A stretch of 63,422 nucleotides of DNA from Faucicola sp048551375 (GCF_048551375.1 NZ_JBLYZJ010000014.1:1-63422), one strand, 5' to 3'; counted from the stretch's first letter, positions 27,395 through 37,353 are shown. The notes: generated from the letters alone by a model not told the origin. Numbers and translations: made by a program.

Positions 27395-30300
27395 ATGAAA
27401 CGTATTCTTATCAACGCCACCCATGTCGAAGAAATCCGTGTCGCCTTGTGCAACGGCAATCATCTCTACGATTTTGACCTCGAAAATCGCACCCGTGAGC
27501 AGAAAAAAGCCAATATTTATAAAGGTCATGTGACCCGTGTCGAGCCTTCGCTTGAAGCGGTGTTTGTCGAGTATGGCTCACAGCGTCAAGGCTTTTTGCC
27601 GATTCGTGAAATTGCCAATGAGTATCTCTCTGGCGACCCTCGTTCGACCAATAATATCAAGCAACTCATTAAAGAAGGCGATGAGCTGATTGTGCAGGTC
27701 GAGAAGGAAGAGCGTGGTAATAAAGGGGCAGCGTTATCGACTTTTATTTCATTGGCAGGGCGTTATTTGGTGTTAATGCCAAACAACCCTCGTGGGGGCG
27801 GTATTTCTCGCCAAATCACAGGCAAAGTACGTGAGGAACTAAAGCAATCGTTGTCGGATTTGACCATGCCAAAAGGCATGAGCGTGATTATCCGTACTGC
27901 AGGGATTGGCAAAACCACCGAAGAGCTACAGCTTGACCTTGACCATTTGTTAAGCATTTGGCAAAACATTCAACAACAAAATCAAAACTACCCTTCACCT
28001 CGCCTTGTTCATCAAGAAGCTGGGGTAGTGACTCGTGCGGTGCGTGATTATCTGCGTGATGATATTAGCGAAATTTGGGTAGATAATGAAAACGCCTACA
28101 ACGAAGCGTTTAATTTTATTGAAGCGGTGATGCCAACACAAGCCAAAAAATTGCGTAAATACACCGATTATGAACCTATGTTTAGCCGTTTTGGTATTGA
28201 AAAACAAATCGAAACGGCGTATCAGCGTGAAGTGCGGTTGCCAAGTGGCGGTTCGATTGTGATTGACCAAACCGAAGCCCTTGTTTCGATTGACATTAAC
28301 TCATCCAAAGCCACCAAAGGGGCGGACGTATCCGAAACCGCCTTTAACACCAACCTTGAGGCTGCCGATGAAATCGCTCGCCAATTGCGTTTGCGTGATA
28401 TGGGTGGTTTGATTGTCATTGACTTTATTGATATGGCAACTGACGACCACCAAAAACAAGTCGAAAATCGCCTAAAAGATGCCACCAAAAATGACCGTGC
28501 AAGAATCCAGTTTGCTGAGATTTCTCGCTTTGGTTTAATGGAAATGAGCCGTCAACGCCTGCGTCCATCCCTCGAAGAAGCCACAGGCTTTCTTTGCCCA
28601 CGCTGTCATGGCACAGGTATGATTCGTGATTTGCGTTCACTAGCGTTGTCGATTATGCGTCAAGTGGAGCAAAAAGCCTTGCAAGAACGCCGAGGCGAAA
28701 TCCAAGCCGATGTTCCTACTGATATCGCCGCCTTTTTACTCAATGAAAAACGTGAAAGCCTTGTCTACCTTGAGCAAGAAAGTGGCACACGTATCACCAT
28801 CTTACCCCATGCCCACCTTGAATCACCTGATTTTCATATCACTTATAACCCAGACGGTTTTGCCCCTTCAAGCTACGAACGCATTGCCGAAAGCGAACAG
28901 CAAGAAAACCTTGACCGTGGCTATGACACCACCAACTGGCACACCGATGAGCAAGAACCTGCCCATATTCACCGTCCCAATGCCAGTGGCAACAATGCGT
29001 GGTCAAATGCCGATAACGCTACGTTAAATCAAAAAGGCAATAAATCCACTGATGCCAAAAACAATGCGAATCAACCAACCGTTCAGCCTGCCCTACAAGC
29101 ACAGCCACAACCAACGCCAAGCCAAGCAACGCAAAGTCAAGCAACGCAAAATCCAGTAACTCAAGCCCAAGCCACTGTACAAACCCAACCTTCAGCCGTG
29201 GCATGGCTATCCAACCTATTTGCCCCAACCCAACAAGCCCAACTGGCTCATAGCGTCAGCAGTCAAGATGCCGCCGCCGCTATCGAAAGCATTGTCAATA
29301 CAGGGGCAAAAAGTCTAGGCGTACAAGGTCAAATTAGCTATCCAACTGTCATTAACCCAAGCCAACAACCAGCCACCAATACCGCACCCAGCCAACCAAC
29401 CAATGCCCAAGCGGTGGTAAAAGCAGAAAAATCGGACGCTCAAAAAGATGGCGACTACCGCCCTCGCAATAATCATCGTGACAATCGTGATGGACGTAGC
29501 GACAACCGTGACCACCGAGAAAATCGTGACAGCAAAGACAACCGTAAAGCCAAATACAAAAAACCCAATCGCTACGAAGAAAAATTAGACAGCGATAACA
29601 CGGATAATAAATCCCAAAAAACAGGCGAAGACAACAAACAACAAAAAACTGACAGCTTACCAAAACGTGAGCCAAACAGTCGCCGTGAAGCTCGTGGTGA
29701 AAAACAACGCCGTGACACCCTAACCCCTAACAATGCCGTATCAACTGGTGAGGCTGTGTCAACTGGGGAAATGAGAGCAAACGCACCGACTGCTACCGAA
29801 CACGTAGCCACGCAAGCCAAACCCACTGATGCTCAAAAACCTATGAAAGCTGGCAAAGACCATGCCAACGCTACCCATGAGCCAAATCAAGTCCATGTGC
29901 AAGTGCATAAAGGCTCAAAAATTGCCGATGACCAACTTGAGCATGACACCATCCATTTGAGCTTGGATAATAGCAAAGGGGAAATTGTCAAACACGTTCT
30001 CAGCGATGCCCCACCGCTACAAGTCCAGCCTGTTGCCACCGATGTGGCTAACATTGGCGTGGTTGCCGAAGTGGTCGCCATTGATGATGAAAAATTCCGT
30101 CAAGCCTTTGCCGAAGCCATGCAAGAAAAAACCGCAACAGCCAACTCAGCGGACAACGCAGAGAAGCCAAGCGTAGAAAAGCCAAGCGTAGAAAAGATAG
30201 AGATGCAAAAGCCGAACATGGATAAAGCGGAAGCCATCGTTCAAGCGGACATCGCCCCAACGCCGACAGCGACCCCAGTCCTGTTAGCCGTCACCCCAAG

Positions 30301-31462
30301 CCAAGGGCGTGCCAAAAATGACCCTCGTGAAGTGTATAAGGCATTTTCTGCCCAATTTAAACCCACCTCACCCATCAGCTCACCGTCAGTCACAAGCCCT
30401 ACCCCAGTGACTGACATCGCACCGATTGCCCCAGTGAGCAAAATCACTGGCTCAGTCAAGGACTTTATCCTTGCTCAGTTGGCTGAAGGTGAGCGTGAAC
30501 TGGCAGAATTTGGCGTGGTAGCGAGCTTTATCAAAGCCGTGGATAGCTTTCACACTGCCCACTCTGCACAGTCGGTAAGCCAAGCATCAAATGAAGCACA
30601 GCCTACCGCCACAGCACCAGCGACTGAGGTCAATGCTGACAAATCACAAGACGGCAATGGTTTTGGTACGGACTTTAGCCAGTTCTTTAGCAACTATGGC
30701 TATGCCGAGCTAAATCAACAAAGCATCGACACCTACCATGCCATGATTGCCCCTGTTGGCACATTCCAAGTCACGGCAGGCAAAACCAACGCCACCCCTG
30801 CCCCTGTGACCCAACGAGCCAAAAATGACCCTCGTGGGCAAATCGCCCCAATGCCAATGGTGGCTAAAACGACTGTGACTGAAACCGTTGAAGTGACTGG
30901 CACGCCTATCGACTCACAGACCAGCTCACAAAACAGCGTAGCGGTAGACACCCATGAAAACCCAACTGTCACTGACGTGGTCACCGCTGTCGCAAGCGAT
31001 GCCAATCCCATGAGCCATGATACCTCAGCGGTATCCACGGCTAAGGTTGAGTTAGATAACGCCTTAACCACTGACACACTTGATGTTGAGCCAGTCACAC
31101 AACAGCCAGCATCCGTGGATGCGGATAACGCTGACTCTGAAAAGGCAGACGACCCTGCCAATGACACCTCGACTGATGAGCAGAACAAAGGCAAAACCAC
31201 ACCTGCCAGCTATAAAAACATGATTGAAAGCGTGGCAGAACAATTGATTCCATCGGCAGGTTCGGTGTTAAACCTACCTACCCCTAAAGTGCCAAAAACT
31301 CGCACTCGCAAGCCAAAGGCAACTGAAAAAGCCCCTGCCAAACCCAAAACTCGTACTAGTAAAAAGGTCGATAATGTGGTCATTGTCAAAAAGCCTAAAG
31401 CAGAAGCCCCTGTAGAAGCGAATCCTGTTGAAACCAACATCGACACGCCAACGCAAGAATAA
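27395..31462 (+). CDS. rne: ribonuclease E
   Basis: A 1355-residue endoribonuclease and degradosome scaffold. The catalytic half (about 1-520) shows an S1 domain (KANIYKGHVTRVEPSLEAVF, about 33-52), the DNase I-like site with VSIDINSSKAT and VIDFIDMATDD (metal-binding Asp residues) and the Zn-link CPRCHGTG (about 402-409). The rest is low-complexity: Gln/Thr/Ala-rich (540-680), an Arg/Asn/Asp-rich RNA-binding stretch (about 685-735, DNRDGRSDNRDHRENRD), acidic-alanine linkers, a repeated RAKNDPR motif at 972-978 and 1141-1147, and a basic end (KTRTRKPKATEKAPAKPKTR). Longer than E. coli RNase E (1061). Confidence 0.97.
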   Translation: MKRILINATHVEEIRVALCNGNHLYDFDLENRTREQKKANIYKGHVTRVEPSLEAVFVEYGSQRQGFLPIREIANEYLSGDPRSTNNIKQLIKEGDELIVQVEKEERGNKGAALSTFISLAGRYLVLMPNNPRGGGISRQITGKVREELKQSLSDLTMPKGMSVIIRTAGIGKTTEELQLDLDHLLSIWQNIQQQNQNYPSPRLVHQEAGVVTRAVRDYLRDDISEIWVDNENAYNEAFNFIEAVMPTQAKKLRKYTDYEPMFSRFGIEKQIETAYQREVRLPSGGSIVIDQTEALVSIDINSSKATKGADVSETAFNTNLEAADEIARQLRLRDMGGLIVIDFIDMATDDHQKQVENRLKDATKNDRARIQFAEISRFGLMEMSRQRLRPSLEEATGFLCPRCHGTGMIRDLRSLALSIMRQVEQKALQERRGEIQADVPTDIAAFLLNEKRESLVYLEQESGTRITILPHAHLESPDFHITYNPDGFAPSSYERIAESEQQENLDRGYDTTNWHTDEQEPAHIHRPNASGNNAWSNADNATLNQKGNKSTDAKNNANQPTVQPALQAQPQPTPSQATQSQATQNPVTQAQATVQTQPSAVAWLSNLFAPTQQAQLAHSVSSQDAAAAIESIVNTGAKSLGVQGQISYPTVINPSQQPATNTAPSQPTNAQAVVKAEKSDAQKDGDYRPRNNHRDNRDGRSDNRDHRENRDSKDNRKAKYKKPNRYEEKLDSDNTDNKSQKTGEDNKQQKTDSLPKREPNSRREARGEKQRRDTLTPNNAVSTGEAVSTGEMRANAPTATEHVATQAKPTDAQKPMKAGKDHANATHEPNQVHVQVHKGSKIADDQLEHDTIHLSLDNSKGEIVKHVLSDAPPLQVQPVATDVANIGVVAEVVAIDDEKFRQAFAEAMQEKTATANSADNAEKPSVEKPSVEKIEMQKPNMDKAEAIVQADIAPTPTATPVLLAVTPSQGRAKNDPREVYKAFSAQFKPTSPISSPSVTSPTPVTDIAPIAPVSKITGSVKDFILAQLAEGERELAEFGVVASFIKAVDSFHTAHSAQSVSQASNEAQPTATAPATEVNADKSQDGNGFGTDFSQFFSNYGYAELNQQSIDTYHAMIAPVGTFQVTAGKTNATPAPVTQRAKNDPRGQIAPMPMVAKTTVTETVEVTGTPIDSQTSSQNSVAVDTHENPTVTDVVTAVASDANPMSHDTSAVSTAKVELDNALTTDTLDVEPVTQQPASVDADNADSEKADDPANDTSTDEQNKGKTTPASYKNMIESVAEQLIPSAGSVLNLPTPKVPKTRTRKPKATEKAPAKPKTRTSKKVDNVVIVKKPKAEAPVEANPVETNIDTPTQE

Positions 31463-31478
31463 ATTGTAATGGCATAAC

Positions 31479-31503
31479 GTAGGGGCGTATTGCATACGCC
31501 CTT
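31479..31503 (+). repeat. family A REP-like palindrome
   Basis: GTAGGGGCGTATTGCATACG then CCC, 17 bases after the rne stop, where it could shape the mRNA 3' end. Confidence 0.75.
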
Positions 31504-31541
31504 ATCGCCATACAACATGACCAAACCATGATTTTTCCCAT

Positions 31542-31575
31542 AAAAAAACCGTTCTGCGATAGAACGGTTTTTTTA
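31542..31575. terminator. bidirectional terminator between rne and DUF808 gene
   Basis: A-tract, perfect stem AACCGTTCT / AGAACGGTT with loop GCGAT, then T-tract. It works on either strand for the two convergent genes. Confidence 0.92.
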
Positions 31576-31588
31576 TGCCAATCAATTA

Positions 31589-32506
31589 TTAGTGTGCTGA
31601 TTTACCACGTGCTTTATTGATGCCTGTAACAATTGCCACCACAATCAAACCAGCGACTAATCCTACCAAGCCATTTAACACATTGGTGGTCAAACCATCG
31701 AACACACCAGTCATATCACCCAAATGCTCAATACCATGATGAATCGCCCCAATGCCATGAGCGATAATACCACCACCCACCAAAAACATCGCCAATGTCC
31801 CTGCAATCGACAAAAACTTCATCAGCTTAGGGGCAAATGCCAAAATCGCCTTACCCATTGACTGAGATGAAGCGGATGGTTTTTCCATTAAATGGTAGCC
31901 CAAGTCATCCAATTTAACAATCCCTGCGACCAGACCATACACTCCCACGGTCATAATCAATGAAATCAATGACAATACAAGGGCTTTGTCCAACAGCGTG
32001 GCTGTGACCGCCAGTGTTCCCAATGAAATCACGATAATTTCAGCGGATAAAATAAAATCGGTACGAATCGCCCCTTTAATTTTTTCTTTTTCGTGAGCGA
32101 CCAAATCCACCGTTTCATCCGCATTGGCGTGGACACGCTCATTAAGCTCCGCATCATCGGCTTCGTGATGAGGCCAAAACTTATGAACAATTTTTTCCGC
32201 CCCCTCAAAGCACAGATACAAACCACCCAGCATCAGTAAGCCTGTCACGATGGTTTGTGAAATCGCACTGATAATAAGTGCTAAAGGTACTAAAATCACC
32301 TTATTGATAAATGAACCTTTTGCCACCGCCCATACCACAGGCAGTTCACGGTCAGCCTTGACCCCAGATACTTGGTTGGCATTGAGGGCTAAATCATCCC
32401 CCAACACCCCTGCGGTTTTTTTGGCGGCGACTTTGGTCATCACCGATACGTCATCTAAAATAACGCTGATATCGTCAATTAAGGTTAGTAAACTTGCTCC
32501 AGCCAT
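31589..32506 (-). CDS. DUF808 family inner-membrane protein (YedI-like)
   Basis: 305 residues. Seen: the typical start MAGASLLTLIDDISVILDDV, a first cytoplasmic stretch of about 75 residues with KKTAGVLGDDLALNAN, then about six hydrophobic segments (for example VILVPLALIISAISQTIVTGLLMLGGLYLCFEG, split here into two spans; ILSAEIIVISLGTLA; ILAFAPKLMKFLSIAG), and an amphipathic HHEADDAELNERVHA loop. Length and order match the DUF808/YedI family, whose function is unknown. Transcribed alone. Confidence 0.88.
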   Translation of the reverse strand: MAGASLLTLIDDISVILDDVSVMTKVAAKKTAGVLGDDLALNANQVSGVKADRELPVVWAVAKGSFINKVILVPLALIISAISQTIVTGLLMLGGLYLCFEGAEKIVHKFWPHHEADDAELNERVHANADETVDLVAHEKEKIKGAIRTDFILSAEIIVISLGTLAVTATLLDKALVLSLISLIMTVGVYGLVAGIVKLDDLGYHLMEKPSASSQSMGKAILAFAPKLMKFLSIAGTLAMFLVGGGIIAHGIGAIHHGIEHLGDMTGVFDGLTTNVLNGLVGLVAGLIVVAIVTGINKARGKSAH

Positions 32507-32609
32507 GATTGTTGCCCATTTGATTAAAAGTGATTTTGTTAAAATGCAAGATTAGCGTTAGTTTACAAATCCTTGGCAAAAACACAAGTTTAGATTTGTA
32601 TTATCAATT

Positions 32610-33482
32610 TTAAATACCCAACGCTTTTGCCATTTCCGCAGGCGGTAAATACCCACCCAACTGATGACCGTCTTCGCTAAAAATCGCAGGCGTGCCATTG
32701 ACACCAAGGCTTAAACCTAATTCATGGATTTTACGGACTGGATTGGCACAACTTGGGGCATTGACTGGGATGCCCTGTTTGGCTTGGGTAAGGGCGGTAT
32801 TGCGATCTTGGCTACACCACACGCTCTCCATAATTGGGAAAGTTTGCTCACTACGGGGCCACGGCAAATAGCGAACTTCGATGCCCAAACCATTGATTTG
32901 TTCAATTTCAGCATGCAATTTACGACAGTAGCCACAATCCACATCGGTAAAGGCATAGATGACTTTTTTGGTCGCACCTTTGGCAGGGAAAATAATCATG
33001 TCTTTTTTATCAATACTTGCCAACGCTGTTTTGGTATCTTTTGCCATCAAGTCAGCGGTAATATGCTCTGCTTTTGCCCCACCGACTTTGATAATATCCC
33101 CTTGTACAATGTATTGACCTGTGGGGTCAGTAAAAAACGCAGGCAATCCCTCAGCTTTGACCCAATACATATTTGGCATACTGGTCGGTGTGACTGATAA
33201 AATTTTGGCATTAATCCCTGATTTAGTAAGATTGGTCGCCAAAGTTTGTTGTAATTGGGCGTTGTTTTCGGCAGGTGGGGTAACACTCGCAGAGGCAGGG
33301 GCTTGTGATTGGGCTGGAGCTGGGGCAGAAGCCGTCACGGTAGAGGCTGGGCTAGATGCGGTTTGCGATGTTGATTTAGGCGTGTTATTGCTACAAGCCC
33401 CGATACTGCTCAAAGCCAATGTAGCCACTGCCAACCACATTGGATGTGGTTTTGGTGAAAATTTATTTAATTTTTTTAGCAT
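32610..33482 (-). CDS. dsbC: thiol:disulfide interchange protein DsbC, apparent lipoprotein
   Basis: About 290 residues. Start taken at ATG 33482 (MLKKLNKF); ATG 33497 is an alternative. DsbC is a periplasmic disulfide isomerase. Seen: a signal ending in LSSIGAC, which fits a lipobox with lipid-modified Cys near residue 30; a Ser/Pro/Ala-rich linker of about 45 residues; a DsbC-type N-terminal dimerisation domain (LTKSGINAKILSVTPTSMPN); and a thioredoxin-fold domain with DVDCGYCRKLH (CGYC active site) and the cis-Pro loop VNGTPAIFSEDG. Classical DsbC is soluble, so the lipobox plus linker suggests a membrane-tethered form. Confidence 0.88.
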   Translation of the reverse strand: MLKKLNKFSPKPHPMWLAVATLALSSIGACSNNTPKSTSQTASSPASTVTASAPAPAQSQAPASASVTPPAENNAQLQQTLATNLTKSGINAKILSVTPTSMPNMYWVKAEGLPAFFTDPTGQYIVQGDIIKVGGAKAEHITADLMAKDTKTALASIDKKDMIIFPAKGATKKVIYAFTDVDCGYCRKLHAEIEQINGLGIEVRYLPWPRSEQTFPIMESVWCSQDRNTALTQAKQGIPVNAPSCANPVRKIHELGLSLGVNGTPAIFSEDGHQLGGYLPPAEMAKALGI

Positions 33483-33530
33483 GATTATGATATCCATCAA
33501 TTAATAGAGGACTTACGTATCTAACCAAAT

Positions 33531-33605
33531 CGTAGGTTGGGTAGAGCTTGCGATACCCAACAACTTGAATGGTTTAAGTAGCGTAAGTTAGCAAAGCATA
33601 TCCAC
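33531..33605. repeat. family B and decayed family C palindromes
   Basis: GTAGGTTGGGTAGAGCTTGC then GATACCCAACA (33532-33563) is a copy of the RAYT-associated family B. It is followed by a decayed family C unit (GTAGCGTAAGTTAGCAAAGC, 33578-33597). They sit in the 362-base dsbC-rng gap, which otherwise shows no gene. Confidence 0.6.
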
Positions 33606-33844
33606 AATATATAGTCACAGAAACAGGGTATGGAAAGCACTTTAATGTGCCACAGTCTAGCATAAAACCGCCTTGTTGCTAAAAACTTTAGGATAAAGCA
33701 TGGCAAAGGCTTTGGTAAAAGGTTGTAAAAATAAACATCTATTGATTTTTATCATAAAAAATTTATCAGCCATTTATTTTTGTTAAACCTTATCACTTCG
33801 AGTAGAATAGCTATTATCAAAAAATTTTATAAAAAGTAGCCAAT

Positions 33845-35521
33845 ATGACCGAAGAATTACTGATTAATATCAATCCCACGGAAAGTCGAGTTGCCGTCCT
33901 CGAAGATGGGGTGTTGAACGAAATTTTTATCGAACGCCATAACAAACTTGGCTCAGTGGGCAATATCTACATTGGCACAGTCGTGCGTGTGTTACCTGGT
34001 ATGCAGGCCGCCTTTGTCGATATTGGGCAATCTCGCACCGCCTTTTTGCACGTCAATGATATGCAAAGCACTCGCCCAAAACCATCGCCTGTGGTCGCCA
34101 CTACCGCTACAAAAAATGTCAGCGTAAATACGGCGGTCAATGACACTCTCACCAGTCTTGACCCAGACACCACCGCCTTAGCAACTGCGGTGGCTGAACC
34201 CATGACCGCCTCGCTCTCTGTCACCCAACCTGCGTCTGAACCATCGACCCCCACCCAAAACCCACCCACCACCACCATGCCAGCTCCCATGCCAGCCAGC
34301 CATGAGCTGATTGAAAACCGCTTGTATGAAGGGCAACGGATATTGGTACAGGTCATCAAAGACCAACTCGGCACAAAAGGCTCACGGCTAACCACGGATA
34401 TTTCGTTGCCATCACGTTATTTGGTGTATTTGCCGTACAGCAGTAATATTGGCATTTCGCAACGCATTGATGGCGAAGAGCGTGAACGCCTCAAAACCGA
34501 TTTGACCGAACTGAGCCACCAAGTCAATTTACAAGGTGGGCTAATCGCTCGCACTGCCGCCGAAAATATCCCTCGCCATAAACTAGAAGAAGATATCTAC
34601 TATTTATTACAACTGTGGCGAATGGTACAAGCTCGCAAATCCCAAAGTGCCAATGGCAGACGCTTTGAGCTGATTTATCAAGATTTATCATTACCATTGC
34701 GTGCGATTCGAGATTTGATTGGCGAAAAAACCGAACGTGTCACCATCGACAATGCCATGATTTTTAATGATATTCGCCAATTTGCCAAAGAATTTGTACC
34801 GCTAATTTTCCCACGTATTCATTTATACGAAAACGAACAGCCATTATTTGATGTATATCGTGTCGAAGACGACCTCAAAGATGCCCTTAATCGCCGTGTA
34901 AACCTCAAATCTGGCGGTTATTTGATTATCGACCAAACCGAAGCCATGACCACCATTGATGTCAATACAGGCTCATTTGTCGGTGGGCGTTCGCTTGAGG
35001 ACACCGTGTATAAAACCAACCTTGAAGCCACACACGCCATCGCACGCCAACTGCGATTACGCAATTTGGGCGGTATTATCATCCTTGATTTTATTGATAT
35101 GCAGGAGCAACAACACCGTGATAAGGTGATGGCAAGCTTACAAGAGCAATTAAGCCGTGATTATGCCAAAACCAATATCAGCGAAGTGTCCAATCTTGGC
35201 TTGGTGGAAATGACTCGCAAACGCACACGTGAAAGCCTACAACAACAGCTTTGCGAGCCGTGTCCGACCTGTGGGGGTAAAGGGTTTGTTAAAAGTCGAG
35301 AAACCGTGTGTTTGGAGATTTTCCGAGAGTTGATGCGGTGTGCAAGGGCATACAATGCCCCCAAAAAATTCACCGTGATTGCCAATCAAATCATCATTGA
35401 AGTATTAATGATGGGCGAAGCAGATACCGTGGCAGAAATGGAGTATTTGCTAGGGCGACCGATTGAATTGGTGGCGGATAATCGCTATAACCAAGAACAA
35501 TACGACATCTTATTGGATTGA
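33845..35521 (+). CDS. rng: ribonuclease G
   Basis: A 558-residue endoribonuclease of the RNase E/G family that matures 16S rRNA 5' ends and degrades some mRNAs. Seen: S1 domain (GNIYIGTVVRVLPGMQAAFVD, residues 40-60, interrupted after NDM at 73), a Pro/Thr/Ala-rich insert of about 80 residues (74-153), resumption with YEGQRILVQVIKDQLGTKGS (161-180), the catalytic TTIDVNTGSFVG and ILDFIDMQE acidic residues, and the Zn-link CPTCGGKG. E. coli RNase G has 489 residues; the insert explains the difference. Transcribed alone. Confidence 0.95.
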   Translation: MTEELLININPTESRVAVLEDGVLNEIFIERHNKLGSVGNIYIGTVVRVLPGMQAAFVDIGQSRTAFLHVNDMQSTRPKPSPVVATTATKNVSVNTAVNDTLTSLDPDTTALATAVAEPMTASLSVTQPASEPSTPTQNPPTTTMPAPMPASHELIENRLYEGQRILVQVIKDQLGTKGSRLTTDISLPSRYLVYLPYSSNIGISQRIDGEERERLKTDLTELSHQVNLQGGLIARTAAENIPRHKLEEDIYYLLQLWRMVQARKSQSANGRRFELIYQDLSLPLRAIRDLIGEKTERVTIDNAMIFNDIRQFAKEFVPLIFPRIHLYENEQPLFDVYRVEDDLKDALNRRVNLKSGGYLIIDQTEAMTTIDVNTGSFVGGRSLEDTVYKTNLEATHAIARQLRLRNLGGIIILDFIDMQEQQHRDKVMASLQEQLSRDYAKTNISEVSNLGLVEMTRKRTRESLQQQLCEPCPTCGGKGFVKSRETVCLEIFRELMRCARAYNAPKKFTVIANQIIIEVLMMGEADTVAEMEYLLGRPIELVADNRYNQEQYDILLD

Positions 35522-35656
35522 TAAGCAAAAGGAAAAAATTATCAATAAAAAATCCTGCATTTATTGGCAAATAGGACTTATCAAGATTGACATAGCATGG
35601 TATATTGCAAGACGGTTTATTTTAGTAATAATTTGATAAATATTTGAGTGATGATT

Positions 35657-36997
35657 ATGTCGAAACGTCCTATTCAATTGGCAATTTTAGGCTTAGGTAC
35701 AGTTGGCACTGGTGTGGTGCAACTGCTACAAAACAACCTAACTGAGATGACTCGCCGTACAGGGCGAGATATCAAAATTACCTACGTTGGTACACGCCGT
35801 GACCGTACCGACATTCCCCAAGATATCAAGCAATCTGCCGATTTGATGAGCATCGTACAAGCCGATGATGTGGATATTGTCGTTGAATTGATGGGTGGTA
35901 AAACCACTGCAAAAGAGGTGATTTTATCAGCGATTGAACATGGCAAACACGTGGTCACCGCCAATAAAGCCCTACTTGCCGAACATGGCAATGAAATTTT
36001 TGCCAAAGCCGAAGAAAAAGGCGTAAAAGTCGCCTATGAAGCCTCCGTAGCAGGGGGTATTCCGATTATCAAAATCTTGCGTGAAGCCCTCACCGCCAAT
36101 AAAGTCGACTGGCTAGCGGGTATCATCAATGGTACAGGCAACTTTATTATGACCGAAATGCGTGATAAAGGGCGTGATTTTGCCGATGTCCTTGCCGAAG
36201 CCCAAGCCTTAGGCTATGCCGAAGCTGACCCAACCTTTGATGTTGAAGGCATTGATGCCGCCCATAAATTGACCTTACTTGCATCCATTGCGTTTGGTAT
36301 TCCGCTTCAGTTTGATAAAGTGTATTGTGAAGGTATCACCAAAATCACCACCCAAGATGTGCAATATGCCGAAAATCTCGGCTACCGTATCAAGCATTTG
36401 GGCTTTGCTAAACGCCGTGTGTTGGACAATGGCGAGCAAGGTATTGAACTGCGTGTGCATCCAACGTTAATCCCAGAAGATGCCCTACTTGCCAATGTCA
36501 ATGGGGTCAAAAATGCGGTGTTGGTCGATGCCGAACCTGTCGGTCAAACCCTATACTATGGGGCTGGAGCTGGGGCTGGGGCGACTGCCTCTGCGGTGAT
36601 GGCAGATGTTATCGACATGGTGCGAGCCTTGGACAATGACAGCCAAAACCATGCCTACCCTGTACCACATTTGGCATTCCAACCCCAAGCCCTGCAAGCC
36701 ACTCGTGTGCTGTCAAGTGATGAAATGATTTCTGGCTATTATTTACGCTTGCAAGTCAAAGACGATTTGGGCGTATTGGCAGAGGTCACTCGTATTTTGA
36801 GTGAATCACGCATTAGCATTGATGCGATTTTGCAACAACCTGCCCATGACAACACCTCAGATTTACCAGTGATTATCATGGTTGACCCTGTGGTCGAACG
36901 CAACATGAATGAAGCGATTGCCAAAATCGAAGCCTTAGACACAGTGACCGCCAAAGTCGTGCGTATTCGTATTGATGAATTGGACGAATTGGCTTAA
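35657..36997 (+). CDS. hom: homoserine dehydrogenase
   Basis: A 446-residue enzyme that reduces aspartate semialdehyde to homoserine on the route to threonine and methionine. Seen: NAD(P)-binding IQLAILGLGTVGTGVVQLL (residues 5-23), VTANKALLAEHG, VAYEASVAGGIPIIKILRE (about 120-138), NGTGNFIMTEM, the catalytic-region ALGYAEADPTFDVEGIDAAHK with the conserved Asp/Lys, and a C-terminal ACT domain starting YYLRLQVKDDLGVLAEVT. Start: GTG 35648, ATG 35651 and ATG 35657 are possible; GAG seven to nine bases before 35657 favours the last. No thrC follows it here. Confidence 0.95.
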   Translation: MSKRPIQLAILGLGTVGTGVVQLLQNNLTEMTRRTGRDIKITYVGTRRDRTDIPQDIKQSADLMSIVQADDVDIVVELMGGKTTAKEVILSAIEHGKHVVTANKALLAEHGNEIFAKAEEKGVKVAYEASVAGGIPIIKILREALTANKVDWLAGIINGTGNFIMTEMRDKGRDFADVLAEAQALGYAEADPTFDVEGIDAAHKLTLLASIAFGIPLQFDKVYCEGITKITTQDVQYAENLGYRIKHLGFAKRRVLDNGEQGIELRVHPTLIPEDALLANVNGVKNAVLVDAEPVGQTLYYGAGAGAGATASAVMADVIDMVRALDNDSQNHAYPVPHLAFQPQALQATRVLSSDEMISGYYLRLQVKDDLGVLAEVTRILSESRISIDAILQQPAHDNTSDLPVIIMVDPVVERNMNEAIAKIEALDTVTAKVVRIRIDELDELA

Positions 36998-37010
36998 ATA
37001 TATTTGAATC

Positions 37011-37112
37011 CCCCTAAATCCCCCTTTAAAAAAGGGGGACTTTCCCATCACATCAGATTTATTTATAGGGCAAGCCCCCTCTTTCGTAAAGAGGGGGTTG
37101 GGGGAGATTTAA
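37011..37112. repeat. family E element (interior)
   Basis: ATCCCCCTAAATCCCCCTTT and CCCCCTCTTTCGTAAAGAGG arms flank a short spacer; the right part is nearly identical to 3303-3340. It lies in the hom-thiolase gap (36998-37449) with the family A repeat at 37331; nothing else is recognised there. Confidence 0.6.
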
Positions 37113-37330
37113 AAATGCTAAAGAATACTTGCTATTTTTAGCTTAACTATATTTATGAATGAACACTAATTTTGCCGTCACATTTATGCAAAATTTACTG
37201 GTTATACTGCGGTTAACCCAAAAAAATTTGGGCTAATCACTAACATATTATAAGATTTATGATAGTATAAATGGCTTTTGGTTTTTAGGCTATCAAGTGC
37301 GTTAAATCAGAAATAATTCGTTAAAATTTT

Positions 37331-37353
37331 GGGCGTATACAATACGCCCCTAC
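37331..37353 (-). repeat. family A REP-like palindrome
   Basis: Minus-strand GTAGGGGCGTATTGTATACG then CCC. Confidence 0.7.

Noticed and set aside
27701..31503. Possible frameshift or fusion in rne given its 1355-residue length
   Set aside because: The frame is open throughout, and the tail has the expected RNase E features (Arg-rich region, short motifs), so it is a long natural tail.
29019..31524. Long minus-strand ORFs opposite the rne tail
   Set aside because: They are shadows of the repetitive Ala/Thr/Gln coding sequence and show hydrophobic, low-complexity translations without start signals.
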